Source of the DNA: Myxococcales bacterium
Lineage (GTDB): Bacteria; Myxococcota_A; Polyangia; Haliangiales; Haliangiaceae
Assembly: GCA_016707895.1 (NCBI GenBank)
Contig: JADJGV010000020.1
Location: 62,001-126,000, forward strand
DNA: 64,000 nt
Direction of reading: 5' to 3'
In this document: positions 1 through 12,932 of the stretch, piece after piece
How positions within the stretch are numbered: the first letter of the stretch is position 1
Layout of the letters: every line of letters begins with the position of its first letter
Program-made: the position numbers and the translations under genes
Notes under the pieces: model-generated
The model's input: only the letters and a program-made list of their open reading frames with translations
Told to the model about the DNA's origin: nothing
Database searches by the model: none

Positions 1-455
1 ATCGCGCGGCCGCGCGCGACCTCGCTGCGCACGAACTCCGGGCCGGTGACCGGATCGAGGCCCTCGCGGATGGCGATGAAGCGCATCTCGGGGGTGACCA
101 TCCCCTGCCGCGCGTAGTGCATCTGGGTGCGGTTGCCGTCGTCGCCGGCGGCGATCCGGGCGTCGATCCACGCCTTGCGCAGCTTGGGCAGGCCGACGTG
201 CAGGTCGTGGCCGGTCGGGCCCGAGGTGTCGTAGACGTCGAACGGCGCCTCGCCGCCGGTCAGGTGCACCCGGCGCACCGGGACCCGGACCTCGTCGGCC
301 TCGACGTAGACCTTCTCCGAGGCCGGGAAGCCCTCGATCGGGGCGAGGTCGGCGACCGGGTCGGAGACCTGGGGCAGCGAGTGCTTGCCGTTCTTGCCGT
401 TGCCGTTGGTGCCGTTGCCGTTGCCGTTGGTGCCGTTGCCGTTGGTCGCGCTCAT
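1..455 (-). CDS. thiC: Phosphomethylpyrimidine synthase ThiC, N-terminal part (cut by window edge)
   Basis: ThiC is the radical-SAM enzyme that converts aminoimidazole ribotide into the hydroxymethylpyrimidine phosphate half of thiamine. The first 151 codons are present; the rest lies before position 1. Recognisable ThiC segments are VYDTSGPTG near residue 70, RTQMHYARQGMVTPEM near 110 and EFVRSEVARGRA at the cut end. The [4Fe-4S] CxxCxxxxC site would be in the missing C-terminus. The ATG at 453-455 follows a GGAAAGGAAG ribosome binding site. The first 22 residues are an Asn/Gly-rich repeat not needed by the family. Identity is supported by a TPP riboswitch directly upstream. Confidence 0.93.
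   Translation of the reverse strand, partial: MSATNGNGTNGNGNGTNGNGKNGKHSLPQVSDPVADLAPIEGFPASEKVYVEADEVRVPVRRVHLTGGEAPFDVYDTSGPTGHDLHVGLPKLRKAWIDARIAAGDDGNRTQMHYARQGMVTPEMRFIAIREGLDPVTGPEFVRSEVARGRA
385..446 (-). repeat. Asn-Gly coding tandem repeat in the ThiC N-terminus
   Basis: Short imperfect tandem repeats of GGCAACGGCACCAAC type encode an NG/TNGNG stretch between the ThiC start and the conserved N-terminal domain. It is low complexity and probably a disordered tail of variable length. Confidence 0.7.
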
Positions 456-458
456 CGT

Positions 459-558
459 CGCTTCCTTTCCCCGGTGGCCGCGCGTGCGCGGGTCGGGCAA
501 GTTCGAGGGGTCGCACGCGCGCGGCGCGTGCCTCTCAGCCGGATGGCTCCCCCAGCGT
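459..558 (-). promoter_or_regulatory. TPP riboswitch in the thiC leader
   Basis: Read on the minus strand, the 100 nt before thiC show the ordered TPP aptamer landmarks. These are an opening GCUGGGGGAGCC, the conserved GGCUGAGAGG (CUGAGA at 533-538), a short GC hairpin, then GACCCCUCGAACUUG (498-512), and a closing AAGGAAGCG that can pair with the opening CGCU as P1. The closing strand includes the thiC ribosome binding site, which suggests control of translation initiation. The segment normally reading GAUCCGG-UAAU-ACCGG is replaced by a longer GC-rich arm, so the P4/P5 side diverges from consensus. TPP control of thiC is established for the family; the fold here is inferred by eye. Confidence 0.78.
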
Positions 559-656
559 TGGGTAGGTTGGTGAAGGCGGACCCTATCGCAGCCGCCGCGG
601 ATTGCAACCCGCGCCGCGCGTGGCCGTGGCCGGCGCGGCTGCGCTACTGTCGCCGG

Positions 657-1162
657 GTGAGCGACCCGAAGCACCTCGTCCGCACGCACGCGTTCACGCC
701 CGGCGACGGCCTCCACGTCCGCCACCCGTTCAACCCGGCGTCCGAGGTACGGATGTTCATGCTGAGCGATCGCGCCGGGCTCGCCCGGGCCGCGCTGTCG
801 CTCGCGCGGGTGCCGCCCGGCAAGGAGAGCTTCGTGCCGCACGCGCACCGCGGCACCGAGGAGTTCGTCTTCATCCTGGCCGGCCGTGGTCGAGCGTTGA
901 TCGGCGCCGAGGAGTACGACGTCGGGCCTGGCGACTACATCGGCTACCCGATCGACGGCACCCCGCACCACCTGCGCAACGTCGGCGACGACGACCTGGT
1001 GTTCCTGCAGGGCGGCGAGCGCGCGACGCTCGACGTCGTCGACTTCCCGACGCTCGGCAAGGTCAGCGTCGCGAGCGGCGCCGGGCCGGTCCGCTTCCAC
1101 GCCGCCGCCGCCGAGGAGCCTCGCCCGCTGACCGACTGGCTGGTCACCACGCCCGAGCCGGG

Positions 1163-1166
<4 letters not shown>
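657..1166 (+). CDS. Cupin-domain protein
   Basis: A 169-residue protein with one cupin_2-type beta-barrel. Motif 1 is visible as HAHRGTEEFVFILAGRG with the metal-ligand His/His/Glu pattern, and motif 2 as PIDGTPHHLRNVG. No effector domain or signal peptide is seen, so it is probably cytosolic and may bind a small metabolite or catalyse a simple step on it. The GTG at 657 is chosen because the conserved fold begins soon after. Its stop overlaps the ATG of the following kinase gene by 4 bases, so the two are likely translated together; a sensor role for the kinase is possible but speculative. Confidence 0.75.
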
Positions 1167-4564
<3,398 letters not shown>

Positions 4565-4607
4565 CCATCGTCGGCACCACCGCCGGATTCGCTGTTACCC
4601 TGGGCCG

Positions 4608-5231
4608 ATGCGAGACGACGCGTCGCTGTTCGTGGCGTGGCAGGCCGGCGATCGCGCCGCCGGCGAAGCGCTGATCGAGCGCCACTTCGACGCGATCGAC
4701 CGGTTCTTCGCCACCAAGGTCGGCGACGGCGGCGACGACCTGGTGCAGCGCACGTTCCTGGCCTGCGCCGAGGCCGGCGCCCGCTACCGCGGCGACAGCA
4801 GCTTCCGCGCGTTCCTGTTCGGGATCGCGCGCAACGTGCTGTTCGAACACATCCGCGGCAAGGTCCGCCACGGCGTCGCGCCCGCGGACCTCAGCCAGAG
4901 CGCGATCGCCGACCTGGCGCCGGGCGTGGCCACGCTGGCCAACCACCGCGCCGATCAGCGGCAGCTGGTGAACGCGCTGCGCACGCTGCCGCTCGAGCTG
5001 CAGGTCCTGCTCGAGCTGTACTACTGGGAGGAGCTGGGCGTCGACGAGCTGGCCGAGGTCCTCGAGGTGCCGGCGGGGACGATCAAGAGCCGGCTGCACC
5101 GCGCGCGGCGGTTGCTCGCGGAGGCCATGGCCGAGGCCCCGCCCGAAGGCGACGACGAAGGCAGCGTGCGGGCGCTCTTGCTCGATTGGCTCGCCGGCGT
5201 GAAGGCCCAGGCCCCCGCGCCACCGCGCTGA
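4608..5231 (+). CDS. ECF-type RNA polymerase sigma factor, kinase-linked
   Basis: A 207-residue sigma-70 family protein with only regions 2 and 4. Region 2 is around residues 10-85 (DDLVQRTFLACAEA, then FRAFLFGIARNVLFEHIR). Region 4 is at about 130-175 (LPLELQVLLELYYWEEL, then VPAGTIKSRLHRARRLL, a helix-turn-helix binding the -35 element). No anti-sigma gene is adjacent. Instead the large Ser/Thr kinase gene lies 43 bp upstream in the same direction. In region 2.2 the usual acidic DAEDLVQEVF is altered to DDLVQRTF, placing a Thr where kinase-activated ECFs are known to be phosphorylated; activation by the kinase is an inference. The ATG at 4608 starts exactly at the conserved region. Confidence 0.88.
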   Translation: MRDDASLFVAWQAGDRAAGEALIERHFDAIDRFFATKVGDGGDDLVQRTFLACAEAGARYRGDSSFRAFLFGIARNVLFEHIRGKVRHGVAPADLSQSAIADLAPGVATLANHRADQRQLVNALRTLPLELQVLLELYYWEELGVDELAEVLEVPAGTIKSRLHRARRLLAEAMAEAPPEGDDEGSVRALLLDWLAGVKAQAPAPPR

Positions 5232-5319
5232 CGGCGCGATCGGCGTGAACCGCCGCGCCCGGGTCGACACCTGGAGGATGCCCCGCGCCGAGTCCGGCGC
5301 GGCCAACCCAGGAGAGCTC

Positions 5320-5661
5320 ATGTCCCGCATCGCCGCCACCGTGTTCGTCCTCGCGCTCGCCACCCCGTCGCTCGCCGTCGCCGCCGACGCGGTCGGCACC
5401 ACCGGCGCCATCGCCGAGCTCGAGGTCAACCACAGCACCGCCGAGACCTTCCTGCAGTACCACGGGCGGGTGGTGATCACCGACGGCACCCGCGCCACCG
5501 AGTACCGCTGGGGTGGCGTCGCGTGCAGCAACAAGGCGCTGCCCGAAGGGCTGGTGACGATGCTGCATCGGGCGATGGCGGCCGGCACGCCGGTCACGCC
5601 GCGCTACCAGGCCGGGCAGGGCAGCAACCGCTGCCTGGTCGGCTTCACCCTCACGCCGTGA
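5320..5661 (+). CDS. Small secreted protein of unknown function
   Basis: A 113-residue protein with a clear Sec signal peptide (MSRIAATVFVLALATPSLAV, likely cleaved near AVAADA). The mature part has two cysteines that could form a disulfide and no family I can name. The ATG at 5320 is preferred over an upstream in-frame ATG because it is preceded by AGGAGAG and begins the signal peptide. It is probably periplasmic or exported. Confidence 0.7.
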   Translation: MSRIAATVFVLALATPSLAVAADAVGTTGAIAELEVNHSTAETFLQYHGRVVITDGTRATEYRWGGVACSNKALPEGLVTMLHRAMAAGTPVTPRYQAGQGSNRCLVGFTLTP

Positions 5662-5708
5662 TCGCGTCGGTCGCGACGCCGCCGTGGGGCGGCGCGGTAC
5701 CATCGCCC

Positions 5709-6140
5709 ATGGCTTACGACGAAGCGACCGCGGCGCGCGTCCGCGCGATCCTGGCGAAGCGCGGGCACGAGGTGGTCGAGAAGAAGATGTTCGGTGGGGT
5801 GTGCTTCATGGTCCGCGGCCACATGTGCTGCGGGTTCGCGAACCGGTCGCTGATGCTGCGGGTGGGCAAGGCGGCGTACCTCGACGCGCTCGACCGGCCC
5901 CACGCGCGGCCGATGACGTTCACCGGCCGGCCGCTCGCGGGCTTCGTCTACGTCGACCCGGCCGGCTACAAGACCGACGCGCAGCTCGCGGCGTGGATCG
6001 AGCGCGGCACCGACTTCGTCGCGACCTTGCCGCTGCGGGTGGCGAGCAAGCCGAGCCGGACGATCGCGGCGAAGCGCCCGGCGAGGCAGGCCGCGCCGAA
6101 GCGCCCGGCGGCCAAGCGATCCGCGGCCAGCCGCCGCTAG
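5709..6140 (+). CDS. TfoX N-terminal-domain protein
   Basis: A 143-residue protein whose first roughly 100 residues match the TfoX_N fold (KKMFGGVCFMVRGHMCCGF, then RVGKAAYLDAL and GFVYVDPAGY). In gammaproteobacteria the full-length protein regulates competence; stand-alone N-domains are common and mostly uncharacterised. The C-terminus is a Lys/Arg/Ala tail that may contact nucleic acid. Its TAG stop shares the palindrome CTAG (6137-6140) with the stop of the convergent lipoprotein gene. Confidence 0.8.
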   Translation: MAYDEATAARVRAILAKRGHEVVEKKMFGGVCFMVRGHMCCGFANRSLMLRVGKAAYLDALDRPHARPMTFTGRPLAGFVYVDPAGYKTDAQLAAWIERGTDFVATLPLRVASKPSRTIAAKRPARQAAPKRPAAKRSAASRR

Positions 6141-7861
6141 TTGACGGTGTAGGTCAGCGTGAAGGCGCCGGTGGTGGTCAGGAAGCCGTCGACGACCAGC
6201 CAGTACAAGCCGGGGCCGCTGCCGGTGGCGCCGGTGAACGACGACAGCCGGATCGGCGACACCGAGCCGCACGGCGCCAGGCCGTCGTCGTTGCAGGTCG
6301 TGTCGGCGGCGCTGCCGGCCTTGCGCAGGTAGATGACCGAGTCCCAGCTGGTCGGCGTGGTGCACGTGCTGGCCGCGACGGTCGGCGTGATCGTCGGGCA
6401 CGACAGGAAGTAGTAGGCCTGCTCGCCGGCGGTCGAGCCCGACGAGCAGGTCGGGGTCCAGGTGTTGGTGGCGCCGATGGTGGTGCCGGTGACCGTGCCC
6501 GAGCCGGTGGCGATCGACGTGCCGGTGCGGCCGCCGCGGGTGAAGGTCAGGGTCAGCGCGCCGTTGGTCTGGAACGAGCTGTACTGATCGACCACCAGGC
6601 AGTACTGGCCGGCGGCCAGGCTGAGCGCGCCCTGGGTCTGGGTGAGGGCGCACTGATCGTCGAAGCAGCTCTGCAGCGCGCCGAGCGCGGTGCAGCTGCC
6701 GGCGAAGACGCGGAGGTCGGTGTCGAAGTTCGAGCCGAAGGTGTCGAGGTAGACCACCTCGGCGGCCGGCAGCGTGAAGGTGTAGTAGACGTCGCGGCCG
6801 CCGGTCGAGCCGCAGAACGAGCCGCTGAAGTCCTGATCGTTGCGCGCGGCGATCAGGTCGGCGGTGAACGTGCCGCCGCCGGAGATGTTGATCGCGCCGC
6901 CCGGCAGGTCGTTGGTCGGGCACACCGCGTCGCCGCCGTTGCAGTCCTGGTCGATGCCGTCGCCGCAGGTCTCGGCGGTGGGGCTGCCGGCGGTGGCGTT
7001 GCACTGCACGCCGTTGCCGGCGGCGTTGCAGACGTTGGTGCCGGTGCGGGCGCAGGCGCCGACGCCGGTCGAGCAGGTGCCGCCGATCGCGAAGCCGTTG
7101 TCGACGCCGCCCTGGCAGTCGTCGTCGAGGCCGTTGCAGGTCTCGACCGTCGACGAGGTGGCGTCGTTGCACACCGCGACGCCGCCGGCGCCGCACACCA
7201 GCACGCCCTCGGCGCAGGCGTCGGTGTCGCCGCCGTCGCAGGTGGCGCCCAGGTTGAAGCCCTCGTCGACGCGGGTGTCGCAGTCGTCGTCGAAGCTGTT
7301 GCACAGCTCGACGGAGTCGCCGCTGACGTCGGAGCAGGTGGTGCCGCCGCCGGCGGCGCACACGATCATGCCCTCGGTGCACAGGTCGGGGTCGGCGCCG
7401 TCGCACGCGGTGCCGAGCGAGAAGCCGTCGTCGATCATGCCGTCGCAGTCGTCGTCGGCGCCGTTGCAGGTCTCGGTGGTCGGCGTGCCAGCGGTGGCGC
7501 TGCAGGTGGTGCCGGTGCCGGCGCCGTCGCAGACCACGGTGCCGGCGCGGGCGCACGCGCCCATGCCGGCGGTGCAGGCGGTGCCCAGGCCGGTGAAGCC
7601 CTCGTCGATCATCAGGTTGCAGTTGTCGTCCGCGCCGTTGCACAGCTCGGCGCCGGGGACGCAGGCGTCGGGGCCGACCGGCGCGTCGGTGGCGTCGATC
7701 GCGGCGTCGATCGCGGCGTCGATCGCGGCGTCGTCGGTGGCGACGTCGACCGTCGCGACGTCGACCGGGGCGTCGGTCGGGGTGGCGATCTCCGACGACG
7801 CGCACGCGGCGATGAGCAGCGCGCAGGCCGCGGCCCCCAGGACGACGACGAAGCGAGGCAT
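6137..7861 (-). CDS. MopE-like repeat lipoprotein
   Basis: A 574-residue predicted lipoprotein; the lipobox is LIAAC with Cys20. An Asp/Ala linker (AIDAAIDAAIDA) follows. Then come four full copies and a partial fifth of a roughly 50-residue unit starting CNGxDDDCDGxIDDGF, the 'putative metal-binding motif' of MopE-type proteins, with two or three further cysteines per unit. The C-terminal 270 residues hold two beta-sandwich pre-peptidase-like domains (DVYYTFTLPA, YCLVVDQYSS, YWLVVDGFLT). Such proteins are surface-anchored and abundant in myxobacteria; calcium or metal binding is inferred from the Asp-rich motif. Confidence 0.85.
   Translation of the reverse strand: MPRFVVVLGAAACALLIAACASSEIATPTDAPVDVATVDVATDDAAIDAAIDAAIDATDAPVGPDACVPGAELCNGADDNCNLMIDEGFTGLGTACTAGMGACARAGTVVCDGAGTGTTCSATAGTPTTETCNGADDDCDGMIDDGFSLGTACDGADPDLCTEGMIVCAAGGGTTCSDVSGDSVELCNSFDDDCDTRVDEGFNLGATCDGGDTDACAEGVLVCGAGGVAVCNDATSSTVETCNGLDDDCQGGVDNGFAIGGTCSTGVGACARTGTNVCNAAGNGVQCNATAGSPTAETCGDGIDQDCNGGDAVCPTNDLPGGAINISGGGTFTADLIAARNDQDFSGSFCGSTGGRDVYYTFTLPAAEVVYLDTFGSNFDTDLRVFAGSCTALGALQSCFDDQCALTQTQGALSLAAGQYCLVVDQYSSFQTNGALTLTFTRGGRTGTSIATGSGTVTGTTIGATNTWTPTCSSGSTAGEQAYYFLSCPTITPTVAASTCTTPTSWDSVIYLRKAGSAADTTCNDDGLAPCGSVSPIRLSSFTGATGSGPGLYWLVVDGFLTTTGAFTLTYTVN
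7691..7726 (-). repeat. Three 12-bp tandem repeats (AIDA linker)
   Basis: Three perfect copies of GGCGTCGATCGC (plus-strand reading) encode the repeated AIDA linker of the lipoprotein. Slippage here would change linker length in four-residue steps without a frameshift. Confidence 0.85.
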
Positions 7862-7962
7862 CCGCGCATCCTATCATCGGCGGCCGGACCGCTCGCAACC
7901 TTCCCGGCCGCCTGTGCTACCACTCACGACGACGGGGCCGCCGCCCCGCCGCGGAGGCCGCG

Positions 7963-8958
<996 letters not shown>

Positions 8959-8960
8959 CG

Positions 8961-9842
8961 GTGCGCCGCGCGCTGCTGGCGCTGGCGGTGCTCGGGTGCG
9001 GCGGGCGCGATCCGGCGCCAAAGCCCGCGCCCGCGCCGGTGGCCGCGCCCGACGCGGCGGTGGCGGCGGCAGCGGTCGACGCCGGGGCCGCGGTCGCGGT
9101 GGCGGTCGACGCCGCGCCGGCCGCGCTCGACGCGTCCGGAGATCGGACCGTCCGGATCCCGGACGACACCGGCGAGCTGGTGGTGGCGGTGGCCCCCGAC
9201 TGGAAGGCCAAGACCGCGACGCTGACCCACTGGCGGCGCGCGGCCGGCGGGCCGTGGGAGCGGGTCGGCGCGCCGTGGCCGGCGGTGATCGGCGTCGGCG
9301 GCGTGGCCTGGGGCCGCGGCCTGCACGGCGACGGCGCGCCGGCGGGGCGGGGCGGGCCGGCCAAGCGCGAGGGCGACGGCAAGACGCCGGCCGGCATCTT
9401 CGATCTCGCCGGCGCCTATGGCGTCGCCGCGGCGGCCCCGGCCGGCGCTCGCGTGCCGTACACCCAGGCCACCGATCACGCGCGCTGCGTCGACGACCCG
9501 GCCTCGGCCCACTACAACCAGATCGTCGACGACACCGCGGTCGCCGTCGACTGGAGCTCGGCCGAGGACCTGCGCCGCGGCGACGTGCAGTACGACTGGG
9601 TGGTCGACGTGCGCCACAACCCGGGCGCCACGCCCGGCGCCGGCAGCTGCATCTTCTTGCACGTCTGGCGCAACGCCAAGGGCATCACCGTCGGCTGCAC
9701 CGCGATGGCCGCCGACGATCTCGCGCGCCTGATCGCCGCGCTCGATCCGGCCGCGCACCCGCGCTACGTGCTCTTGCCCGCCGCCGAGTACGCCGCGCTG
9801 GCCGACGCCTGGGGCCTGCCGCCGGCGGCCGCGACCCGGTAG
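8961..9842 (+). CDS. L,D-transpeptidase-like lipoprotein
   Basis: A 293-residue predicted lipoprotein (lipobox AVLGC, Cys13) with an Ala/Pro/Asp linker to about residue 60, then a YkuD/YafK-like domain. The active-site region reads GSCIFLHVWRNAKGITVGCTAM, with the His and Cys expected of the L,D-transpeptidase fold. A substrate-side motif GDGKTPAGIFDL precedes it. These enzymes make or edit peptidoglycan cross-links or anchor proteins to it; the exact reaction cannot be told. A GTG start 2 bp after nadA suggests cotranscription without a clear functional link. Confidence 0.82.
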   Translation: MRRALLALAVLGCGGRDPAPKPAPAPVAAPDAAVAAAAVDAGAAVAVAVDAAPAALDASGDRTVRIPDDTGELVVAVAPDWKAKTATLTHWRRAAGGPWERVGAPWPAVIGVGGVAWGRGLHGDGAPAGRGGPAKREGDGKTPAGIFDLAGAYGVAAAAPAGARVPYTQATDHARCVDDPASAHYNQIVDDTAVAVDWSSAEDLRRGDVQYDWVVDVRHNPGATPGAGSCIFLHVWRNAKGITVGCTAMAADDLARLIAALDPAAHPRYVLLPAAEYAALADAWGLPPAAATR

Positions 9843-9903
9843 CGCCGACGCACGCCCGCGCGATTTCGGGAACGCCGCGGCGCGCGCGCGTGTCGATCGC
9901 CAC

Positions 9904-10581
9904 GTGCGTACCATCGGTGGCCTGGTCGGCGTGATCCTCGTGCTCGCCGGGATGGCGCCGCGCGCGGCGGCGCTCCGGCTCGAGGACCCGGACACGCTGC
10001 TGGCCCCGAAGGCCGCCCTGGCCGAGCCGACGGTGCTGCTGGTCGGCCCGGGCGAGGTCGGGACCGATCGCTCGCCGGACCTGGCGATCTCCGTCGACGG
10101 CGCCGCGGTCCGTCCCGCGCTGGCGCGGCGTCGGCTCGGCGGCCGCTGGGTCTGGGCCATCACCATCCCGGCGCGCGCCGGCACCGTCGTCGTGACGCGG
10201 GCGGACCGGTGGGGCCCCATCGTGCTCGCGCGGTTCCCGATCGTCGACCGGGTGGCGGCACCCAGGTTCCGCTGGGCGGCCATGGCGTTCGCCGGTGACG
10301 ACGTGATCGATCAATGGAGCACGTGTCGGCGGCTCGATGGGCGCGACGTGCCGACCCGCGAGCTCACCGACGACGCTGCGTGCCTCGCGCCCGGCCTCGA
10401 GGCCTTCCGCGCCAGCGGCGAGGTGGTGCGGATCGCCGCGCCGGCGCGGGTGCCGCCGCTCGCCTTCGCCACACGACCGCAGCCCGTCGCGCACCGTACC
10501 TGGGCATGGCTGGTGACGCTGGCCGGCGTCGCGGTCGTGGCGCTCGGGCTCGCGCGACGACGTCGGCGCGCGACGGTCTGA
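9904..10581 (+). CDS. Secreted or membrane-anchored protein of unknown function
   Basis: A 225-residue protein with an N-terminal signal peptide (GGLVGVILVLAGMAPRAAA) and a C-terminal transmembrane helix (WLVTLAGVAVVALGLA) followed by Arg-rich RRRRRATV. This sorting-signal-like end suggests anchoring in the membrane with a periplasmic beta-rich domain. I do not recognise the family. It starts with GTG. Confidence 0.65.
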   Translation: MRTIGGLVGVILVLAGMAPRAAALRLEDPDTLLAPKAALAEPTVLLVGPGEVGTDRSPDLAISVDGAAVRPALARRRLGGRWVWAITIPARAGTVVVTRADRWGPIVLARFPIVDRVAAPRFRWAAMAFAGDDVIDQWSTCRRLDGRDVPTRELTDDAACLAPGLEAFRASGEVVRIAAPARVPPLAFATRPQPVAHRTWAWLVTLAGVAVVALGLARRRRRATV

Positions 10582-10601
10582 GGCCCGCGGCTGTCGGTGC
10601 G

Positions 10602-11921
10602 ATGCTGTACATTTGCGCAGTGTCGGCGCCCCGGATCTGCTGCCTCGATCTCGACACGTTCTTCGTGTCGGTCGAGCGGCTGCTCGATCCGACGCTGATC
10701 GGCAAGCCGGTGGTCGTCGGCGCGGCGCCGGGCCACCGCGGAGTGGTCACCGCGTGCAGCTACGAGGTGCGCGCGTGCGGCGTGCGCTCGGGCATGCCGA
10801 TCGCCGAGGCGATGCGGCTCGCGCCGCACGCGATCTACCTGCCGACGCGCCACGGCACCTACGCGCCGTACGCCGCGCGGGTGCGCGACGTGCTCACTCG
10901 CCACACCCCGATCGTCCAGACCGCGAGCATCGACGAGTTCTACCTGGACTTCGGCGGCTGCGAGCGCCTGTACCGCGTGGCCGGCGACGCCGATGACGAC
11001 GCGACGATCGAGCGGACGCTGCGCGCGATCTGTCTGCGCATCAAGGCCGAGGTCGGGTTGCCGGCCAGCGCGGGCATCGGCGTCAGCCGCGCGATCGCCA
11101 AGATCGCCAGCGGCGCGGCCAAGCCCGCGGGCGTGCGCCTGGTGCGCAGCGGCGACGAGCGCGGGTTCCTGGCGCCGCTGCCGGTGCGCAAGTTCCCCGG
11201 CATCGGCCCGGTGATGGAGGAGCGGCTGCGGCGGGTGTGCGTGACGACGCTGGGCGAGCTGGTGGCGCTGCCGCCGGGGCCGCTGCGCGCGCGCTTCGCC
11301 GGGCTGATCGAGCAGGTCGCCGCCGAGATGGACGGGCGGACCGGCGCGTGGCTGGGCCGCGACCGCCCGGCGTTCCTCGAGCACGATCCCGAGGGCGCGA
11401 CCGGCGGCAGCATCTCGAACGAGCGCACCTTCGCCCACGACGTCGGCGATCCCGACGCCGTCGAGCGGCAGCTCCTGGCGCTGGTCGAGCGGGTGTGCTG
11501 GCGCGCGCGCAGCCGCGGCATCCGCGCGCGCACCGTGACCTTGCGGCTGCGCTGGGCCGACTTCGTCACGGTGACCCGCGGCCGCACGCTGGCCACGCCG
11601 ACGTTCCAGGACGCCGACGTGTGGCCGGCGGCGCGGGCGCTGTTGCGCGCGGCGCAAGACGAGCGGCCCGCCGTGCCGGTGCGCTTGGTCGGCGCGAAGC
11701 TGTCGGGGCTGGTGCTGGCGACCCAGCTCGAGCTGCCGCTGGCCGCGCCGCCGCCCGGCGCGGTCGCGCGCGCCACCGTCGACAACGCCGTCGACGAGGT
11801 CCGCGATCGCTACGGCTTCGACGCGATCCGCCTGGGCGCCACCGACGGCCGGCAGCGCTGGCTCGACGCGCGGCCGGCGCCACCCGACGCCGCGCGGGCG
11901 CGCCAGCCCCGGCGGCGGTGA
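10602..11921 (+). CDS. dinB: Y-family DNA polymerase (Pol IV, DinB)
   Basis: A translesion DNA polymerase of about 439 residues. The palm acidic residues appear in CCLDLDTFFVSVE and SIDEFYLDFGG; KIASGAAKPAG and the helix-hairpin-helix FPGIGPVMEERL follow, then a little-finger domain. TQLELPL near the C-terminus resembles the beta-clamp-binding motif. Two starts are possible: ATG 10602 or GTG 10620; the conserved region begins just after the second and neither has a good ribosome binding site. A near-palindromic CTGT-N8-GCAG (10605-10620) sits between them. Confidence 0.93.
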   Translation: MLYICAVSAPRICCLDLDTFFVSVERLLDPTLIGKPVVVGAAPGHRGVVTACSYEVRACGVRSGMPIAEAMRLAPHAIYLPTRHGTYAPYAARVRDVLTRHTPIVQTASIDEFYLDFGGCERLYRVAGDADDDATIERTLRAICLRIKAEVGLPASAGIGVSRAIAKIASGAAKPAGVRLVRSGDERGFLAPLPVRKFPGIGPVMEERLRRVCVTTLGELVALPPGPLRARFAGLIEQVAAEMDGRTGAWLGRDRPAFLEHDPEGATGGSISNERTFAHDVGDPDAVERQLLALVERVCWRARSRGIRARTVTLRLRWADFVTVTRGRTLATPTFQDADVWPAARALLRAAQDERPAVPVRLVGAKLSGLVLATQLELPLAAPPPGAVARATVDNAVDEVRDRYGFDAIRLGATDGRQRWLDARPAPPDAARARQPRRR

Positions 11922-11993
11922 GCGCGGGGATCGGCGGCCCGATCGCGCGGCCGCGGCGTCGCCAGGCGCGCGCCGCGCGGCTACGCTGCCGCC

Positions 11994-12932
11994 GTGGCCT
12001 GGCTGATCTTCGGCGACGCGGACGTCCCCCTCACCATCACCACCGTCGCGCTCGGCAACCACCGGCTCACGCGCGTCGCGCCCGACGATCCGGCGGTGCG
12101 CGACGCCATCGATCCCGCGTGGCGGCTGACCGACGTGCTGGTGCTGCACCCGGCGGGTGAGGTCGCGCCGTGGGAGCAGCGCGTGGCCAAGGAGTTCGCC
12201 GGCGAGGTCGGTGGCACGGCGCGGCCGGTGACGCTGGCGTGCGCGCCGACGCCGGTGCCGCCAGCGCCGGCGGTCGCGGCGCCGACCGTCGAGCCCGACG
12301 CGCTCAGCCCGGGCGCGCTCGCGGCGTGGCTGGCCGCGTGCTGCGATCCCGACGGCTTCGTGCCGGCCGCGCACCACCCCGCGATCATGCCGGCCGGCGC
12401 GGTCGACGTGACGATCGACGTCGTGCCGGTCGCGGCGGACCAGCTCGACGCGCTGGTCGCGGCGGTGCGTGCCGACCGCGCCGCCCGTTTGCCCGACGCC
12501 TACCTGGCGCTCCTGCGCGACGTGGGCGCGCCCCGCGTCGAGTGGTTCGACGCCGACGGCGTGTCCTGCCATCGGGCCGCGCTGTTGACGCCGGGCGAGG
12601 TGCTCGACGATCTGGCGGACTTCGACGAGCGCGACGCGGTGATCGCGTTCTTCCGCGACGGCGCGGACGCGGTGTTCGCGTTCGATCCCGCCGCGGCGCC
12701 GCCCGCCATCGTGGTCCGCGAGGACGGCGAGGTCACCGACCTCACCGCGCTGACGTTCGGCGCGTGGCTGGCGCTGTGGCACGACAGCCTCGGGGCGGAG
12801 CTGGTCGATCGGGTCCCCACCGTCGCCGCCGCGCCACCGCCGGGTGCGGCCGCGCTCGTGCGTCGATGGGACGGCATCGCCGCGTGGGTGCGGCCCATGT
12901 ACGACGACTGGGAGCGCGCCCAGCGGCCGTGA
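11994..12932 (+). CDS. Uncharacterised protein, possibly SUKH-like
   Basis: A 312-residue acidic protein starting at GTG 11994, with a Pro/Ala linker around residue 90 separating two globular parts. The C-terminal half (LPDAYLALLRDVG, then DGVSCHRA, DAVIAFFRDGADAVFAFD) recalls the SMI1/KNR4 (SUKH) pattern, a family that includes immunity proteins, but the match is weak. No partner toxin gene is adjacent. It converges on the next gene with zero spacing. Confidence 0.6.
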   Translation: MAWLIFGDADVPLTITTVALGNHRLTRVAPDDPAVRDAIDPAWRLTDVLVLHPAGEVAPWEQRVAKEFAGEVGGTARPVTLACAPTPVPPAPAVAAPTVEPDALSPGALAAWLAACCDPDGFVPAAHHPAIMPAGAVDVTIDVVPVAADQLDALVAAVRADRAARLPDAYLALLRDVGAPRVEWFDADGVSCHRAALLTPGEVLDDLADFDERDAVIAFFRDGADAVFAFDPAAAPPAIVVREDGEVTDLTALTFGAWLALWHDSLGAELVDRVPTVAAAPPPGAAALVRRWDGIAAWVRPMYDDWERAQRP

